This document shows, in pieces, positions 33,692 to 42,550 of a stretch of 64,000 bases of DNA (the stretch's first letter is position 1; each line of letters begins with the position of its first letter). The notes under the pieces were generated by a model, which saw only the letters and a program-made list of their open reading frames with translations, was not told the origin of the DNA and ran no database searches. The DNA is taken from positions 62,001 to 126,000 of the forward strand of contig NZ_JAPFQI010000012.1 of NCBI RefSeq assembly GCF_026183895.1. Direction: 5' to 3'. This stretch comes from Sabulicella glaciei (lineage in GTDB: Bacteria; Pseudomonadota; Alphaproteobacteria; Acetobacterales; Acetobacteraceae). The position numbers and the translations under genes were made by a program.

Positions 33692-35020
33692 ATGGCGCAG
33701 CGCCGTCAGCCTGAAACTGCCGATGACCTGTTCGGCCCCCCGCCCGCCGCGCCCCAGCCCGCGGCCGAAGGCGCCCCCCTGGCCGAAAGGCTGCGCCCCC
33801 GGAAGCTGGAGGAGGTGGCGGGGCAGGAGCACCTGCTCGGCCCCGAAGGCACGCTGGCGCGCATGCTGGCGCGCGGGTCGCTGCCCTCGCTGATCCTCTG
33901 GGGGCCGCCGGGCGTGGGCAAGACCACCATCGCCCGGCTGCTGGCCGAGGCGGCGGGTCTGGAGTTCGTCTCGCTCTCGGCGGTGTTCTCCGGCGTCGCC
34001 GACCTGAAGCGCGCCTTCGAGGAGGCGCGCGCCCGCCGCCGCGCCGGGCGCCGCACCCTGCTCTTCGTGGACGAGGTGCACCGCTTCAACCGCGCCCAGC
34101 AGGACGGGTTCCTGCCAGTGGTGGAGGACGGGACGGTGACGCTGGTCGGCGCCACCACGGAGAACCCTAGCTTCGCGTTGAATGGAGCCCTCCTGTCCCG
34201 CTGCCAGGTCCTGGTGCTGAAGCGGCTGGATGACAGCGCGATCGAAAGCCTGCTCGGCCGCGCAGAGGCGCTGGAGGGCCGCGCCTTGCCGCTGACGCCG
34301 GAGGCCCGCGCCCTGCTGCGCGCCATGGCCGATGGCGACGGCCGCTATGCGCTGAACCTCGCGGAGCAGGTCCTGGCCCTGCCGGATGCGCCGAAGCTGG
34401 ACGAGGCAGGGCTGCAGTCGCTGCTGGCGAAGCGCGCCGCGCTCTACGACAAGGACCGGGAGGAGCACTACAACCTCATCTCCGCGCTGCATAAGTCGAT
34501 GCGCGGCTCCGACCCCGATGCGGCGCTCTACTGGTTCGCGCGCATGGTCCATGGAGGCGAGGACCCGCGCTACATCGCGCGCCGCCTTGCCCGCTTCGCG
34601 GCGGAGGATGTGGGCATGGCCGATCCATCGGCGCTGCCGCTCGCCCTCGCGGCCTGGGAAAGCTACGAGCGTCTGGGCAGCCCGGAGGGCGAGCTGGGGT
34701 TGGCGCAGCTTGTGGTCCACCTCGCCACCGCGCCCAAGAGCAACGCCGTCTATGTCGCCTGGAAGGCGGCACAGTCGCTGGCGCGGGAAACCGGCTCGCT
34801 CGCGCCGCCGGCGCATATCCTCAACGCGCCCACCAAGCTGATGAAGTCGCTCGGCTACGGCGCAGGATACGAATACGACCACGACGCGGAGGACGCCTTC
34901 TCCGGCCAGGACTACTTCCCGGAAGGCATGGCCCGCGCCGAACTCTACCAGCCGACCGAGCGCGGCGCGGAGAAGGAGATCGCGCGCCGCATGCGCGAAT
35001 GGGCGCGGCGGCGGGGCTGA
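33692..35020 (+). CDS. rarA: Replication-associated recombination ATPase RarA (MgsA)
   Basis: AAA+ protein acting at stalled replication forks. 442 residues: Walker A ILWGPPGVGKTTIARLL, Walker B TLLFVDEVHRFNRAQQDGFL, sensor GATTENPSFALNGALLSR, then the helical clamp-loader-like C-domain with HYNLISALHKSMRGSDPDA and the RRLARFAAEDVGMADP block. Ends three bases before the convergent epimerase stop. Identity is clear. Confidence 0.95.
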   Translation: MAQRRQPETADDLFGPPPAAPQPAAEGAPLAERLRPRKLEEVAGQEHLLGPEGTLARMLARGSLPSLILWGPPGVGKTTIARLLAEAAGLEFVSLSAVFSGVADLKRAFEEARARRRAGRRTLLFVDEVHRFNRAQQDGFLPVVEDGTVTLVGATTENPSFALNGALLSRCQVLVLKRLDDSAIESLLGRAEALEGRALPLTPEARALLRAMADGDGRYALNLAEQVLALPDAPKLDEAGLQSLLAKRAALYDKDREEHYNLISALHKSMRGSDPDAALYWFARMVHGGEDPRYIARRLARFAAEDVGMADPSALPLALAAWESYERLGSPEGELGLAQLVVHLATAPKSNAVYVAWKAAQSLARETGSLAPPAHILNAPTKLMKSLGYGAGYEYDHDAEDAFSGQDYFPEGMARAELYQPTERGAEKEIARRMREWARRRG

Positions 35021-35023
35021 ACC

Positions 35024-35956
35024 TCAGGCCGCGTGGCGCGCAGGCATGACCAAGGTCCGTAGCCCTTCGTCCAGGCCCAGCTGTGCGGTCACGCCGAGCG
35101 CGGCCTCGACCCGCGTGGGGTCGCCCAGCGAGGTCCGGATGTCGCCCAACCGCGCCGGACCGTGACTCGCCGCCAGCTTGTTCCCGGTGACCCGTCCCAG
35201 GGCGGCGACGAGGTCGAGCAGCGTCGTGCCGCGCCCGGTGCACAGGTTCAGCACCTCGGCCCGCGGCGCTTCCGCGAGGCTCCGCATCCCGGCGAGCAGG
35301 CCGCGCACCACGTCGGAGACATGGATGAAGTCGCGCGATTGCAAGCCGTCGCCGTTGATCGTGACCGGCTGCCCGGAAACGGCGCGCGAGGCGAAGATGG
35401 AGATCACCCCCGAATAGGGGGAATGGGGATCCTGGCGCGGCCCGTAGACATTGAAGAAGCGAAAGCCGAGCGTCGGAACGCCGTGTACCCCCCAGGCCAC
35501 GGAGGCATGAAGCTCGGAGCCGAGCTTGTCGGCGCCATAGGCGGTTTGCGGGCGCGGCGTGGCGGTCTCGGCGATCCGGGCATCGCCCTGGTCGCCATAG
35601 ATGGCGGCGGAGGAGGCATAGACGACCGGGATGGCGCCCGCGCTCCGTGCCGCGTCCAGCACCGCGACCGTGCCCGACAGGTTGGTCCGGTGGGTGCCGC
35701 ACCAATCCTCGTTGGAGCGCTGCACGGAGGCGATGGCGGCGAGGTGGAACACCCCTGCCGTGCCCTCCGTCGCCCGGCGCACCAGCGCGGCATCCGCCAC
35801 GTCGCCGATCACCAGTTCGGCGCGCCCGTCGAGGTTGCCGCGCTGCCCGGTGGAAAGATCGTCCAGCACGCGGACGCCATGCCCCTGGGCGAGGAGGGCA
35901 TCAATCAGATGGGAACCGATGAATCCGGCTCCGCCAGTCACGAGATACAAGGCCAT
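35024..35956 (-). CDS. NAD-dependent sugar-nucleotide epimerase/dehydratase (SDR)
   Basis: Extended SDR of 310 residues. Rossmann motif YLVTGGAGFIGSHLIDALL, acidic end of beta2 in VRVLDDLST, catalytic Ser in VVYASSAAIYG, YxxxK in AYGADKLGSE, then FRFFNVYGPRQDP and VSGQPVTINGDGLQSRDFIHV. It most resembles UDP-glucose/GlcNAc 4-epimerases, but the substrate is not fixed by these motifs. Start chosen at MALYLVTGG; an ATG 12 codons upstream is less likely. It may be the last gene of the pqq-selO transcript, 79 bases after selO. Confidence 0.88.
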   Translation of the reverse strand: MALYLVTGGAGFIGSHLIDALLAQGHGVRVLDDLSTGQRGNLDGRAELVIGDVADAALVRRATEGTAGVFHLAAIASVQRSNEDWCGTHRTNLSGTVAVLDAARSAGAIPVVYASSAAIYGDQGDARIAETATPRPQTAYGADKLGSELHASVAWGVHGVPTLGFRFFNVYGPRQDPHSPYSGVISIFASRAVSGQPVTINGDGLQSRDFIHVSDVVRGLLAGMRSLAEAPRAEVLNLCTGRGTTLLDLVAALGRVTGNKLAASHGPARLGDIRTSLGDPTRVEAALGVTAQLGLDEGLRTLVMPARHAA

Positions 35957-36035
35957 CGTCGCTCCCCGGATGTGCGTCCATTGCGCCATGAGCTTCCAGA
36001 AAGGGCAACGCTGGAAATCGCCGATGGTTCGCTCG

Positions 36036-37472
36036 TCAGGTACCACAAAATGTGGCGAGGACGCGCTGCTCGGGCTGGGGCGGCAGCGCAAAGGCGTCGA
36101 AGCGCGGATCGTCCTCAAAGGGGTGCTCCAGGGCGCGCAGCAGCGCCTCGAAGGGCTCGAGGTCGTCGCGCTCGACCGCCGCGGCCAGGGCTTCCTCCAC
36201 CTTGTGGTTGCGCGGGATGCGGGCGGGATTGGCTTGGCGCATCATGGCCTGCCGCTCGGCCGGGTTCATCGCCTCGGCCGCCACGCGGGCCCGCCAGCCC
36301 TCGGCCCAGGAATCGAATGCACCGGGGTCGCGGAACAGGGAGCGTGCATCCCCGTCCAGACGGCGGAAGGTCAGGGTGAAATCCGCCTCGTTCGCGGCCA
36401 TGCGGCGCAGGAGTTCGTCGGCCAGCTCATTGTCCGGCTCGCGCAGGCCCAGCTTGCGGGCGAGGCCGGCGCGGTACACGACGTTGAAGCGAGGCGCATA
36501 GGCCTCCAGCGCGGCCTGGGCGCGCTCGATCGCCGCTTCCTCGTTCTCGGCCAGCAGGGGCAGGAGCGCCTCGGCCAAGCGGGTGAGGTTCCACAGCATG
36601 ATGCGCGGCTGCTGCCCGTAGGCGTAGCGCCCGCCATGGTCGATGGAGGAGAACACCGTGTCCGGGTGGTAGGCGTCGAGAAAGGCGCAGGGGCCGTAAT
36701 CGATGGTCTCGCCCGAGATGGTCGTGTTGTCCGTGTTCATCACGCCATGGATGAAGCCGACCAGCAGCCATTGCGCGACCAGCGAGGCTTGGCGCCGTGC
36801 GACGCCCTCGAGGAAGGCGACATAGGGCTCGGAACTTTCGGCGGCCGCGGGATCGTGGCGGGCGATGGCATGGTCCGCCAGGATCCGCACCGCTTCGGCG
36901 TCGTTGCGCGCGGCGAAATACTGGAAGGTGCCGACGCGGATATGGCTGGCGGCGACGCGCGTCAGGACGGCGCCGGGCAGGCTCTTCTCGCGATACACCG
37001 GCTCGCCCGTGGCCACGGCGGCCAAGGAGCGCGTCGTCGGGATGCCGAAAGCCTGCATCGCCTCCGAGATCACGTATTCGCGCAGCACCGGCCCGACCGC
37101 CGCCCGGCCGTCGCCGCGGCGGGAAAAGGGCGTCGGCCCCGATCCCTTCAGATGCAGGTCCAGGCGCTGCCCGTCCGGCGCCATCACCTCGCCCAGCAAC
37201 AGGGCCCGCCCGTCGCCCAGCGAGGGCGAGAAACCGCCGAACTGGTGCCCGGCATAGGCCTGCGCCAGGGGCTCCGCCCCCTCCGGCACCGCATTCCCCG
37301 CCAGGGCCGCCACGCCTTCCGGCGAGGCAAGCCAATCGGCGTCCAGCCCCATCTCCGTCGCGAGGCGCCGGTTGAGCTTGAGGAGGCGCGGCGCCGCGAC
37401 CGGCGTGCCCGCCTGCTTCACATAGAAGCGCTCGGGAAGGCGGGCATAGCTGTTGTCGAAGGGAATCGGCAT
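36036..37472 (-). CDS. selO: Protein adenylyltransferase SelO (YdiU family)
   Basis: Pseudokinase-fold AMPylase that moves AMP from ATP to Ser/Thr/Tyr of target proteins, linked in other organisms to redox stress. Motifs are [70 protein letters not shown] (metal and active site). The chain ends TFCGT: a Cys third from the end, where the human enzyme has selenocysteine. ATGs at 37472 and 37484 are both possible starts, and a GTG at 37496; 37472 puts Met at the family's usual MPIPFDNSY. 478 residues. It lies 42 bases after the cytochrome c gene. Confidence 0.93.
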   Translation of the reverse strand: MPIPFDNSYARLPERFYVKQAGTPVAAPRLLKLNRRLATEMGLDADWLASPEGVAALAGNAVPEGAEPLAQAYAGHQFGGFSPSLGDGRALLLGEVMAPDGQRLDLHLKGSGPTPFSRRGDGRAAVGPVLREYVISEAMQAFGIPTTRSLAAVATGEPVYREKSLPGAVLTRVAASHIRVGTFQYFAARNDAEAVRILADHAIARHDPAAAESSEPYVAFLEGVARRQASLVAQWLLVGFIHGVMNTDNTTISGETIDYGPCAFLDAYHPDTVFSSIDHGGRYAYGQQPRIMLWNLTRLAEALLPLLAENEEAAIERAQAALEAYAPRFNVVYRAGLARKLGLREPDNELADELLRRMAANEADFTLTFRRLDGDARSLFRDPGAFDSWAEGWRARVAAEAMNPAERQAMMRQANPARIPRNHKVEEALAAAVERDDLEPFEALLRALEHPFEDDPRFDAFALPPQPEQRVLATFCGT

Positions 37473-37514
37473 GGTCCGGCCCATGTCGGGCCGCACCCAG
37501 CCCGGAACAAGGCC

Positions 37515-38108
37515 TTATTCCTGATGCGCCAGGAAATGCGCCACGGCGCGAAGGTCGTCATCCGTGAGGCCGTAGAGCAGCCCGTTCATCTGCGTGTCGG
37601 CCCCGACCCGCACCCCGTCCCGGTACTCCGTGAGGGTATGGAGCAGGTAGTCCTCGCGCTGGTGGTTCACCCGCGGCACGTTGGCGCGCCCGGCGAAATT
37701 GGGCATGTGGCAGGCATTGCAGTTGCGGGAGGCCGACACCTCGGCGCCCCGCGCCATCAGCGCCGGGTCGGGGCTGCCGCGATCCGGCTTCGGGCCCGAG
37801 GGGAGCGTGGCGAAATAGGCTGCGAGGTCCTGCGCCTCCGTGTCCGAAAGTCCGCGCGCCGCCTCGGTCATGGCGGGGACGCGCCGCAGCCCTTCCCGGA
37901 ACAGGATGAGCTGGATGGTGAGGAAATCTTCTTGCTGCCCAGCAAGCGACGGCATCTCGGGCGTTTCGCTGCGGCCCTGGGGGCCGTGGCAGGCCTGGCA
38001 TTGCCGCGCTTCCGCCACGGCGGCGCCGCGCGAGGCATCCTGCGCCGGGGCAGGAAAGGAAAAGGCGGCGGCCAGAAGGGCCGCCGCCGGAAGCATCGCG
38101 CCGCGCAT
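37515..38108 (-). CDS. Di-haem c-type cytochrome (cytochrome c4-like)
   Basis: 197-residue exported protein: signal peptide to about residue 22 (AAFSFPAPAQ), then two haem-binding CxxCH motifs, CQACH (37-41) and CNACH (130-134), each in a cytochrome c fold with likely Met ligands downstream. The two-domain layout is that of cytochrome c4/c553-type electron carriers. The ATG overlaps the stop of the PQQ dehydrogenase by one base, so it is the natural electron acceptor candidate for that enzyme (inference). Haem attachment would need the Ccm system, part of which is encoded at 55960-57197. Confidence 0.9.
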   Translation of the reverse strand: MRGAMLPAAALLAAAFSFPAPAQDASRGAAVAEARQCQACHGPQGRSETPEMPSLAGQQEDFLTIQLILFREGLRRVPAMTEAARGLSDTEAQDLAAYFATLPSGPKPDRGSPDPALMARGAEVSASRNCNACHMPNFAGRANVPRVNHQREDYLLHTLTEYRDGVRVGADTQMNGLLYGLTDDDLRAVAHFLAHQE

Positions 38109-39310
38109 CACCGGCGATAGGAAACGCGGTAGATCGCGCCGTTATCCTCGTCGGAAACGAGGAGCGAGCCATCGGGCAGGGTCAGAAGCCCGGCCGGGCG
38201 GCCCGAGAAGCGCTGGTTCGCGTCATCCCGGAAACCGGTCAGGAAGGGCTGCTGCGTCAGGCGCCCATTCTCGCCCTCCCGCACAGCGATCACCTCGAAG
38301 CCCGACAGGGGCGCGCGGTTCCAGGAGCCGCGCAGCGCGATGAACAGCGCGTTGCGGTACTGCTCCGGGAAGGCGGTGCCGGTGTAGAAATGCGTGCCGA
38401 TCGGCGCGACATGCGGGCCCAGGATGAGCGCCGGGGGCGGGAATTCGGAGCACAGACGCCCCTCCACCGCCGGGTCCTGGAACCCGCCGGCGCACCACGG
38501 GAAGCCATGGTTCTCGCCGCGCCGCAGGCTCACGTGCAGCGTGTCGGAGGGGTTGTTGTTCCCCGCCCAGTCGCGCCCGTGGTTGCTGAACCAGAGCTGG
38601 CCGGTGCGCGGGTGGAAGTCGAAGCCCACCGAGTTGCGGACGCCGCGCGCCTCGATGCGGCGGTCGGAACCGTCGGGGTTCCAGCTCTCGATCAGCGCGA
38701 AGCGATCTTCCGGCACCTCGCAGACGTTGCAGGGCACGCCGCGCGGGATGTAGAGCCGCCCGTCCGGGCCGAAGGCGATGTGCTTCCAGCCGTGGTGCGG
38801 CTCCGTCGCCTGGCCGAAGGCGCTGGTCAGGTCGGTGGGCTGCGGGTTCTGCAGGTTGCTCTCGACATTGTCGATGCGCAGCACCCGGTGCATCGCGGCG
38901 ATGTAGAGGGCGCCGTCGCGCACCGCGACGCCGGAAGGCTGGTCCAGCCCCGACATCAAGGTCGAGACCTCGCGCGCCTGTCCGTTGTCCTTCACCGCAT
39001 AGACGCGGCCAAGGCCACGCGTGCCGACGAAGATCGTCCCGTTCGGGCCGCGCGCCATGGCGCGCGCGCCGGGCAGGCCATGCGCCCAGAGTTCCACCTG
39101 GAACCCCTCGGGCACGCGCAGGCTGTTCACCGGGATGCGGTCGGGGGGCGTGACGGTCAGGCGCGGCGCATGCGGGGCGAGGGGCGAGTTCGCCATCTCG
39201 GCCGGGCGGCCCTGCGCCCAGGCGGGCGGGGCAGGTTGCTGCTGCTGCGCAAGCGCGAGGCCCGGCAGGGCCACGGCGGCTGCGAGGCCCAAGAGGCGGC
39301 GTCGGATCAT
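38108..39310 (-). CDS. PQQ-dependent sugar dehydrogenase, L-sorbosone dehydrogenase type
   Basis: 400-residue soluble beta-propeller with a signal peptide (LLGLAAAVALPGLALAQQ), hence periplasmic. The blades show VPEGFQVELWAHGLPGARAM, MARGPNGTIFVGTRGLGRVY, LDQPSGVAVRDGALYIA, HHGWKHIAFGPDGRLYIPRG split in two, PCNVCEVPEDRF, VGFDFHPRTGQLWFSNHGRD and RRGENHGFPWCAGG, matching the sorbosone/glucose dehydrogenase (GSDH/Yli) family. It starts 33 bases after pqqE and is coupled to a cytochrome c, which fits a quinoprotein fed by the adjacent PQQ genes. The sugar oxidised is unknown. Confidence 0.87.
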   Translation of the reverse strand: MIRRRLLGLAAAVALPGLALAQQQQPAPPAWAQGRPAEMANSPLAPHAPRLTVTPPDRIPVNSLRVPEGFQVELWAHGLPGARAMARGPNGTIFVGTRGLGRVYAVKDNGQAREVSTLMSGLDQPSGVAVRDGALYIAAMHRVLRIDNVESNLQNPQPTDLTSAFGQATEPHHGWKHIAFGPDGRLYIPRGVPCNVCEVPEDRFALIESWNPDGSDRRIEARGVRNSVGFDFHPRTGQLWFSNHGRDWAGNNNPSDTLHVSLRRGENHGFPWCAGGFQDPAVEGRLCSEFPPPALILGPHVAPIGTHFYTGTAFPEQYRNALFIALRGSWNRAPLSGFEVIAVREGENGRLTQQPFLTGFRDDANQRFSGRPAGLLTLPDGSLLVSDEDNGAIYRVSYRR

Positions 39311-39343
39311 GTCGTTCTCCTCCCCGGCCGCGTTTCGGGCCGT

Positions 39344-40459
39344 TCAAGCATTAGAAAGGCGCACATCATGCGAGGGCAAGATGTCCTCTCGCGTGAAGCC
39401 GCGGTAACGGAAGTCGGGCGCGCCGGCCGAGGCCACCGCCTCCGCCAGCACTGCGTGGTGCGGGGACAAGGCGCAGGCCGGGTCGGTCGCGCGCATGTCC
39501 CCGGTGAGGGCGAAGGCTTGGCAGCGGCAGCCGCCCCAATCCTGCTCCGCATGCTCGCAGCCGCGGCAGGGCGCAGGCATCCAGCCGGTGCCCCGGAAGG
39601 CGTTGAAGGCCGGGCTGTCCTCCCACGCCGCGCGCAGCGAAACCTCGCGCACATTGGGGAAGTCGAGCCCCGTCAGCGACTCGGCGGCGTGGCAGGGCAG
39701 GATGCGCCCGGCCGGCGAGACGCCGAGGAAGCGGCGCGCCCAGCCACCCATGCAGGCCTTGGGCCGCTTGGCGTGGTAGTCCGGCACCACGTAGTCGATC
39801 ACGAGCCGGCCCTGGAGTCGTTGCTGCGCCTCGGTCACCACCCGCGTCGCCTCGTCCAGCATGGCGCGGTCGGGCAGGAGGGCGTCGCGATTCAGCAGGG
39901 CCCAGCCGTAATACTGCACATGCGCCACCTCCAGCCGCGCCGCGCCCCATTCCAGGGCGCGCTCGATCATGCGCGACAGGTTGGGCAGGTTCTGCCGGTG
40001 CACGACGGCGTTGAGCGTCAGCGGCAGCCCGGCCTCCCGCACCAGCCGCGCCGCCTCCGCCTTGCGGGGCATGGCGCCGCGCATCCCGCCGATGCGCTCG
40101 GCCCCCGCTTCCTCCGCGTCTTGGATCGAAAGCTGGACGTGATCCAGCCCGGCCTCGACCAGCCGCGCCATCAACGGCGCGTCGAGCAGCACGCCCGCGG
40201 TGATGAGGTTGGCGTAGAGCCCGGCCCCGCGCGCTGCCGCCACGATCTCGGGAAGGTCGCGCCGCACAGTCGGCTCGCCGCCCGAGAGATGCACCTGCAG
40301 GCAGCCCAGCTCCGCCGCCTCGCCCAGCACGCGCTCCCATTCCCCGGTCGAAAGCTCCGTGCCCGCCCGCGCCAGTTCCACGGGGTTGGAGCAATAGGGG
40401 CAGCGCAGCGGGCAGCGATGCGTCAGCTCCGCCAGCAGGGCGAGCGGCGCGTCAGCCAC
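39344..40459 (-). CDS. pqqE: PqqA peptide cyclase PqqE (radical SAM)
   Basis: Forms the Glu-Tyr carbon-carbon crosslink in PqqA. The radical SAM cluster motif is C16-x3-C20-x2-C23 (THRCPLRCPYCSNP), followed by LSGGEPTVRRDLPEI. The C-terminal SPASM domain has the expected cysteines: KACMGGWARRF, ILPCHAAESL, PCRGCEHAEQDWGGCRCQAF. 371 residues, usual size. Start is GTG (40457-40459), overlapping pqqD by 8 bases. Confidence 0.96.
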   Translation of the reverse strand: MADAPLALLAELTHRCPLRCPYCSNPVELARAGTELSTGEWERVLGEAAELGCLQVHLSGGEPTVRRDLPEIVAAARGAGLYANLITAGVLLDAPLMARLVEAGLDHVQLSIQDAEEAGAERIGGMRGAMPRKAEAARLVREAGLPLTLNAVVHRQNLPNLSRMIERALEWGAARLEVAHVQYYGWALLNRDALLPDRAMLDEATRVVTEAQQRLQGRLVIDYVVPDYHAKRPKACMGGWARRFLGVSPAGRILPCHAAESLTGLDFPNVREVSLRAAWEDSPAFNAFRGTGWMPAPCRGCEHAEQDWGGCRCQAFALTGDMRATDPACALSPHHAVLAEAVASAGAPDFRYRGFTREDILPSHDVRLSNA

Positions 40460-40712
40460 GGATCAGCGCCCCGCGCGTGGCGAGGTCGTCCAGCAGCGCC
40501 TTCACGTCGCCGGCGATCACCTCCTCCGGCGCGTCGTATTGCGCGGCCAACGCGGCGACAATCGCCGCCTCGTCCCGCTTCCCGTCCACCAGGCGCAGCA
40601 CGGCCAGCGCGATCTCATCCGGCACGAACATCCGCTCGGGCGCCATCACCACGGTGCGGCCGCGCGCCTTGTCCTCGTGCAGCCGCACGCCGGGGGCGAA
40701 GCGCGGCGTCAT
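40452..40712 (-). CDS. pqqD: PqqA-binding chaperone PqqD
   Basis: Small peptide-recognition (RRE) protein that presents PqqA to PqqE. The 86-residue product from MTPRFAPGVRLHEDKARG includes VVMAPERMFVPDEIALAVL and VDGKRDEAAIVAALAAQYDA, typical of PqqD. Start ATG at 40710-40712, overlapping the pqqC stop (ATGA); the frame is open upstream but unlike PqqD. Confidence 0.95.
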   Translation of the reverse strand: MTPRFAPGVRLHEDKARGRTVVMAPERMFVPDEIALAVLRLVDGKRDEAAIVAALAAQYDAPEEVIAGDVKALLDDLATRGALIRG

Positions 40713-41443
40713 GACGGCGGGATCCGGAAGGCGCCGGGCGGCGGCAAGGCCGGCTCCACATAGGCGAAGTGCAGCGCATCCAGCTGCGCCCAGAGCAGGT
40801 CGCACTTGAAGCGCAGCGCGGCGAGGCACTGCTCCTGCTGCTCGCGCGTGCGGGCCTCGCGCTTCACGTAGTCCAGTGCGAAGGCCACGTCGGCCGGGGC
40901 CTGGGTCAGGCGCGGCTTGAAATAGGCCAGCGTTTCCTCCGACACGAAGGAGTAGTTCGCCAGCATGCCCGAGACGCGGGTGCGGATGATGTCGGTGGAG
41001 AACATCTCGGTCAGCGAGGAGGCGACCGCCTCCAGCACCGAGCGCTCGCGCACGAAGCGCACATAGGCCTCCACGGCGAATCGCGTCGCTGGCAGGATGC
41101 CTTCCATGGAAGCGACGTAGTCCCGGTCCAGCCCCAGCCCGTCCGTCAGGGCCAGCCAGCGCTCCACCCCCCCCGGCGCCACCCCGTCCCCGTCATGGTC
41201 CACAAGGCGGCGGCGCCATTCGCGGCGCAGCTCCGGCGTTGGCAGCCGCGCCAGCAGCGAGGCGTCCTTCATCGGGATATGCGCCTGGTAGCAGTAGCGG
41301 TTCAGCGCCCAGGCCTGCACCTGCCCCTTCGAAAGCTTCCCGTCATGCAGCAGGTGATGGAAGGGATGGTGGACATGGTAGCGCTCGGCGCCGATGGCGC
41401 GCAGCGCGCCCTCGAAGGCGGTGTGGGTCAGCAAATCGGTCAC
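40709..41443 (-). CDS. pqqC: Pyrroloquinoline-quinone synthase PqqC
   Basis: Cofactor-less oxidase that completes ring closure and oxidation to PQQ. The TenA-like all-helical product of 244 residues shows YHVHHPFHHLLHDGKLSKGQ, WALNRYCYQAHIPMKDASLL, VDHDGD, SMEGILPATRFAVEAYVRF and MFSTDIIRTRVSGMLANYSF. Start GTG at 41443 overlaps the pqqB stop (GTGA). Confidence 0.96.
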   Translation of the reverse strand: MTDLLTHTAFEGALRAIGAERYHVHHPFHHLLHDGKLSKGQVQAWALNRYCYQAHIPMKDASLLARLPTPELRREWRRRLVDHDGDGVAPGGVERWLALTDGLGLDRDYVASMEGILPATRFAVEAYVRFVRERSVLEAVASSLTEMFSTDIIRTRVSGMLANYSFVSEETLAYFKPRLTQAPADVAFALDYVKREARTREQQEQCLAALRFKCDLLWAQLDALHFAYVEPALPPPGAFRIPPS

Positions 41444-42360
41444 AGGGCGATCTCCATCCCATCCTCCGCCACCTCCCACCCCGCCTCGCGCAGCGCCGCG
41501 CGCTCCGGGCTGTCGGCGAGCAGGGCAGGGTTGGTGTTGTTCAGGTGCACCAGCACGCGCCGCCGGACCCCAAGCGGCGCGAACTCCGCCACCGTTTCCT
41601 TCACCGGCATGTGGCCCATGCGGCGCCCGGTCTTGGGGCCGGCCCCGGCGCGGATCATCTCGTCATCGGTGTACAGGGTGCCGTCGAACAGCGCGCACTC
41701 CGCGCCGCGCAAGCGGTCGCGCAGGGCCGGGGTCATGGCGGCGCAGCCGGGAATGTAGTGGAGCGTCCCGCCGCCCGAAACGGCGCGAATCTCCAGCCCC
41801 AGCGTCTCGCCATCCTCGGCGATGCCGGGCGCCGCATCGCCCTCCTTGAAGAGCGGCACCTTGCCGGGCACGGCGTGGGCGGTGATGCGCAGCCCCAGCT
41901 TCGCGCCGGCGGAGTCGCACGGCTCGAAGCCGGTGCCGAGGGGCAGCGCTTCGCGCCGGACGAAATCGGGATTGAGGCAGCGGAAGATCGGGTTCTCCTC
42001 CAGCACGCGCAGCGTCGGCGGCGCGGCGTAGAGGCGGAAGCCTTGGCGTTCCCGCAGGGACAGCAGCCCCGCGATCGTGTCCACCTCGCCACCCGTCAGC
42101 AGCACGGCGGCAATGGGCGAATTGCGGAGCGGTTCGGGACGGGGATGCAGCGCGGGCGTCGCGGCGATCTGCTGGCGGAGATCGGGCGAGGCATTGACCA
42201 GCAGCCACCGATCGCCGTCGGCGCTGACCGCAAGGCTCGCCTGGCTGCGCGGCGGGGCCGCCGGGTCACCGCCGCGCGAACGCCGGCATCCGGGCCCTGC
42301 GGAGTTCCATTGAGGAAAGCCGCCCCCAGCGCCGGCACCCAAGATGATGGCGCGCAGCAT
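41440..42360 (-). CDS. pqqB: PQQ biosynthesis protein PqqB (metallo-beta-lactamase fold)
   Basis: MBL-fold oxygenase proposed to hydroxylate the PqqA-derived dipeptide. The 306-residue product starts MLRAIILGAGAGGGFPQWNS. LVNASPDLRQQI, AAVLLTGGEVDTIAGLLSLRE, IPGCAAMTPALRDRL, FDGTLYTDDEM and RMGHMPVKET are typical, as is LVHLNNTNPALL. In the canonical MBL metal site the family lacks some His residues, and this copy follows that (LTGGEVDTIAGL). 17 bases after pqqA. Confidence 0.95.
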   Translation of the reverse strand: MLRAIILGAGAGGGFPQWNSAGPGCRRSRGGDPAAPPRSQASLAVSADGDRWLLVNASPDLRQQIAATPALHPRPEPLRNSPIAAVLLTGGEVDTIAGLLSLRERQGFRLYAAPPTLRVLEENPIFRCLNPDFVRREALPLGTGFEPCDSAGAKLGLRITAHAVPGKVPLFKEGDAAPGIAEDGETLGLEIRAVSGGGTLHYIPGCAAMTPALRDRLRGAECALFDGTLYTDDEMIRAGAGPKTGRRMGHMPVKETVAEFAPLGVRRRVLVHLNNTNPALLADSPERAALREAGWEVAEDGMEIAL

Positions 42361-42377
42361 GGGGGCGGGAAGGAGCC

Positions 42378-42458
42378 TCAGCCGATCTCGGCGCAGGCGT
42401 AGCTGTTGATCTCGAGCGCGAGCGAGATTTCGGTGATCTTCGGGGTCTTCCAGGCCAT
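42378..42458 (-). CDS. pqqA: PQQ precursor peptide PqqA
   Basis: 26-residue precursor, MAWKTPKITEISLALEINSY followed by ACAEIG. Glu16 and Tyr20 sit in the E-x3-Y spacing that PqqE crosslinks. An AUG preceded by GGAGA at an 8-base spacing (GGAGATGAAGCGATG). First gene of the pqqABCDE operon, too short for routine gene calling. RiPP precursor; the residues outside Glu-Tyr are trimmed away by proteases encoded elsewhere. Confidence 0.96.
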   Translation of the reverse strand: MAWKTPKITEISLALEINSYACAEIG

Positions 42459-42499
42459 CGCTTCATCTCCATCGCACCGGACAAGGCGCCGGCCCCGGA

Positions 42500-42528
42500 A
42501 ACATGGCCGTGGGTTGGCGCTTCGGCAA
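42500..42528 (-). promoter_or_regulatory. Candidate pqqA promoter
   Basis: On the minus strand TTGCCG (-35, 42523-42528) and CATGTT (-10, 42500-42505) are 17 bases apart, which would give a leader of about 35 bases to the pqqA ATG. The match is moderate. The -35 lies inside the perfect palindrome at 42523-42538. Confidence 0.4.
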
Positions 42529-42538
42529 GGCCTTGCCG
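42523..42538. promoter_or_regulatory. 16-bp perfect palindrome, possible operator
   Basis: CGGCAAGG|CCTTGCCG is perfectly self-complementary and lies in the 92-base divergent gap between pqqA and the acetyltransferase gene. It covers the proposed pqqA -35, so a dimeric repressor bound here would block pqq transcription. No regulator gene is adjacent apart from none recognised. Confidence 0.45.
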
Positions 42539-42550
42539 TAGGCTTGACCC

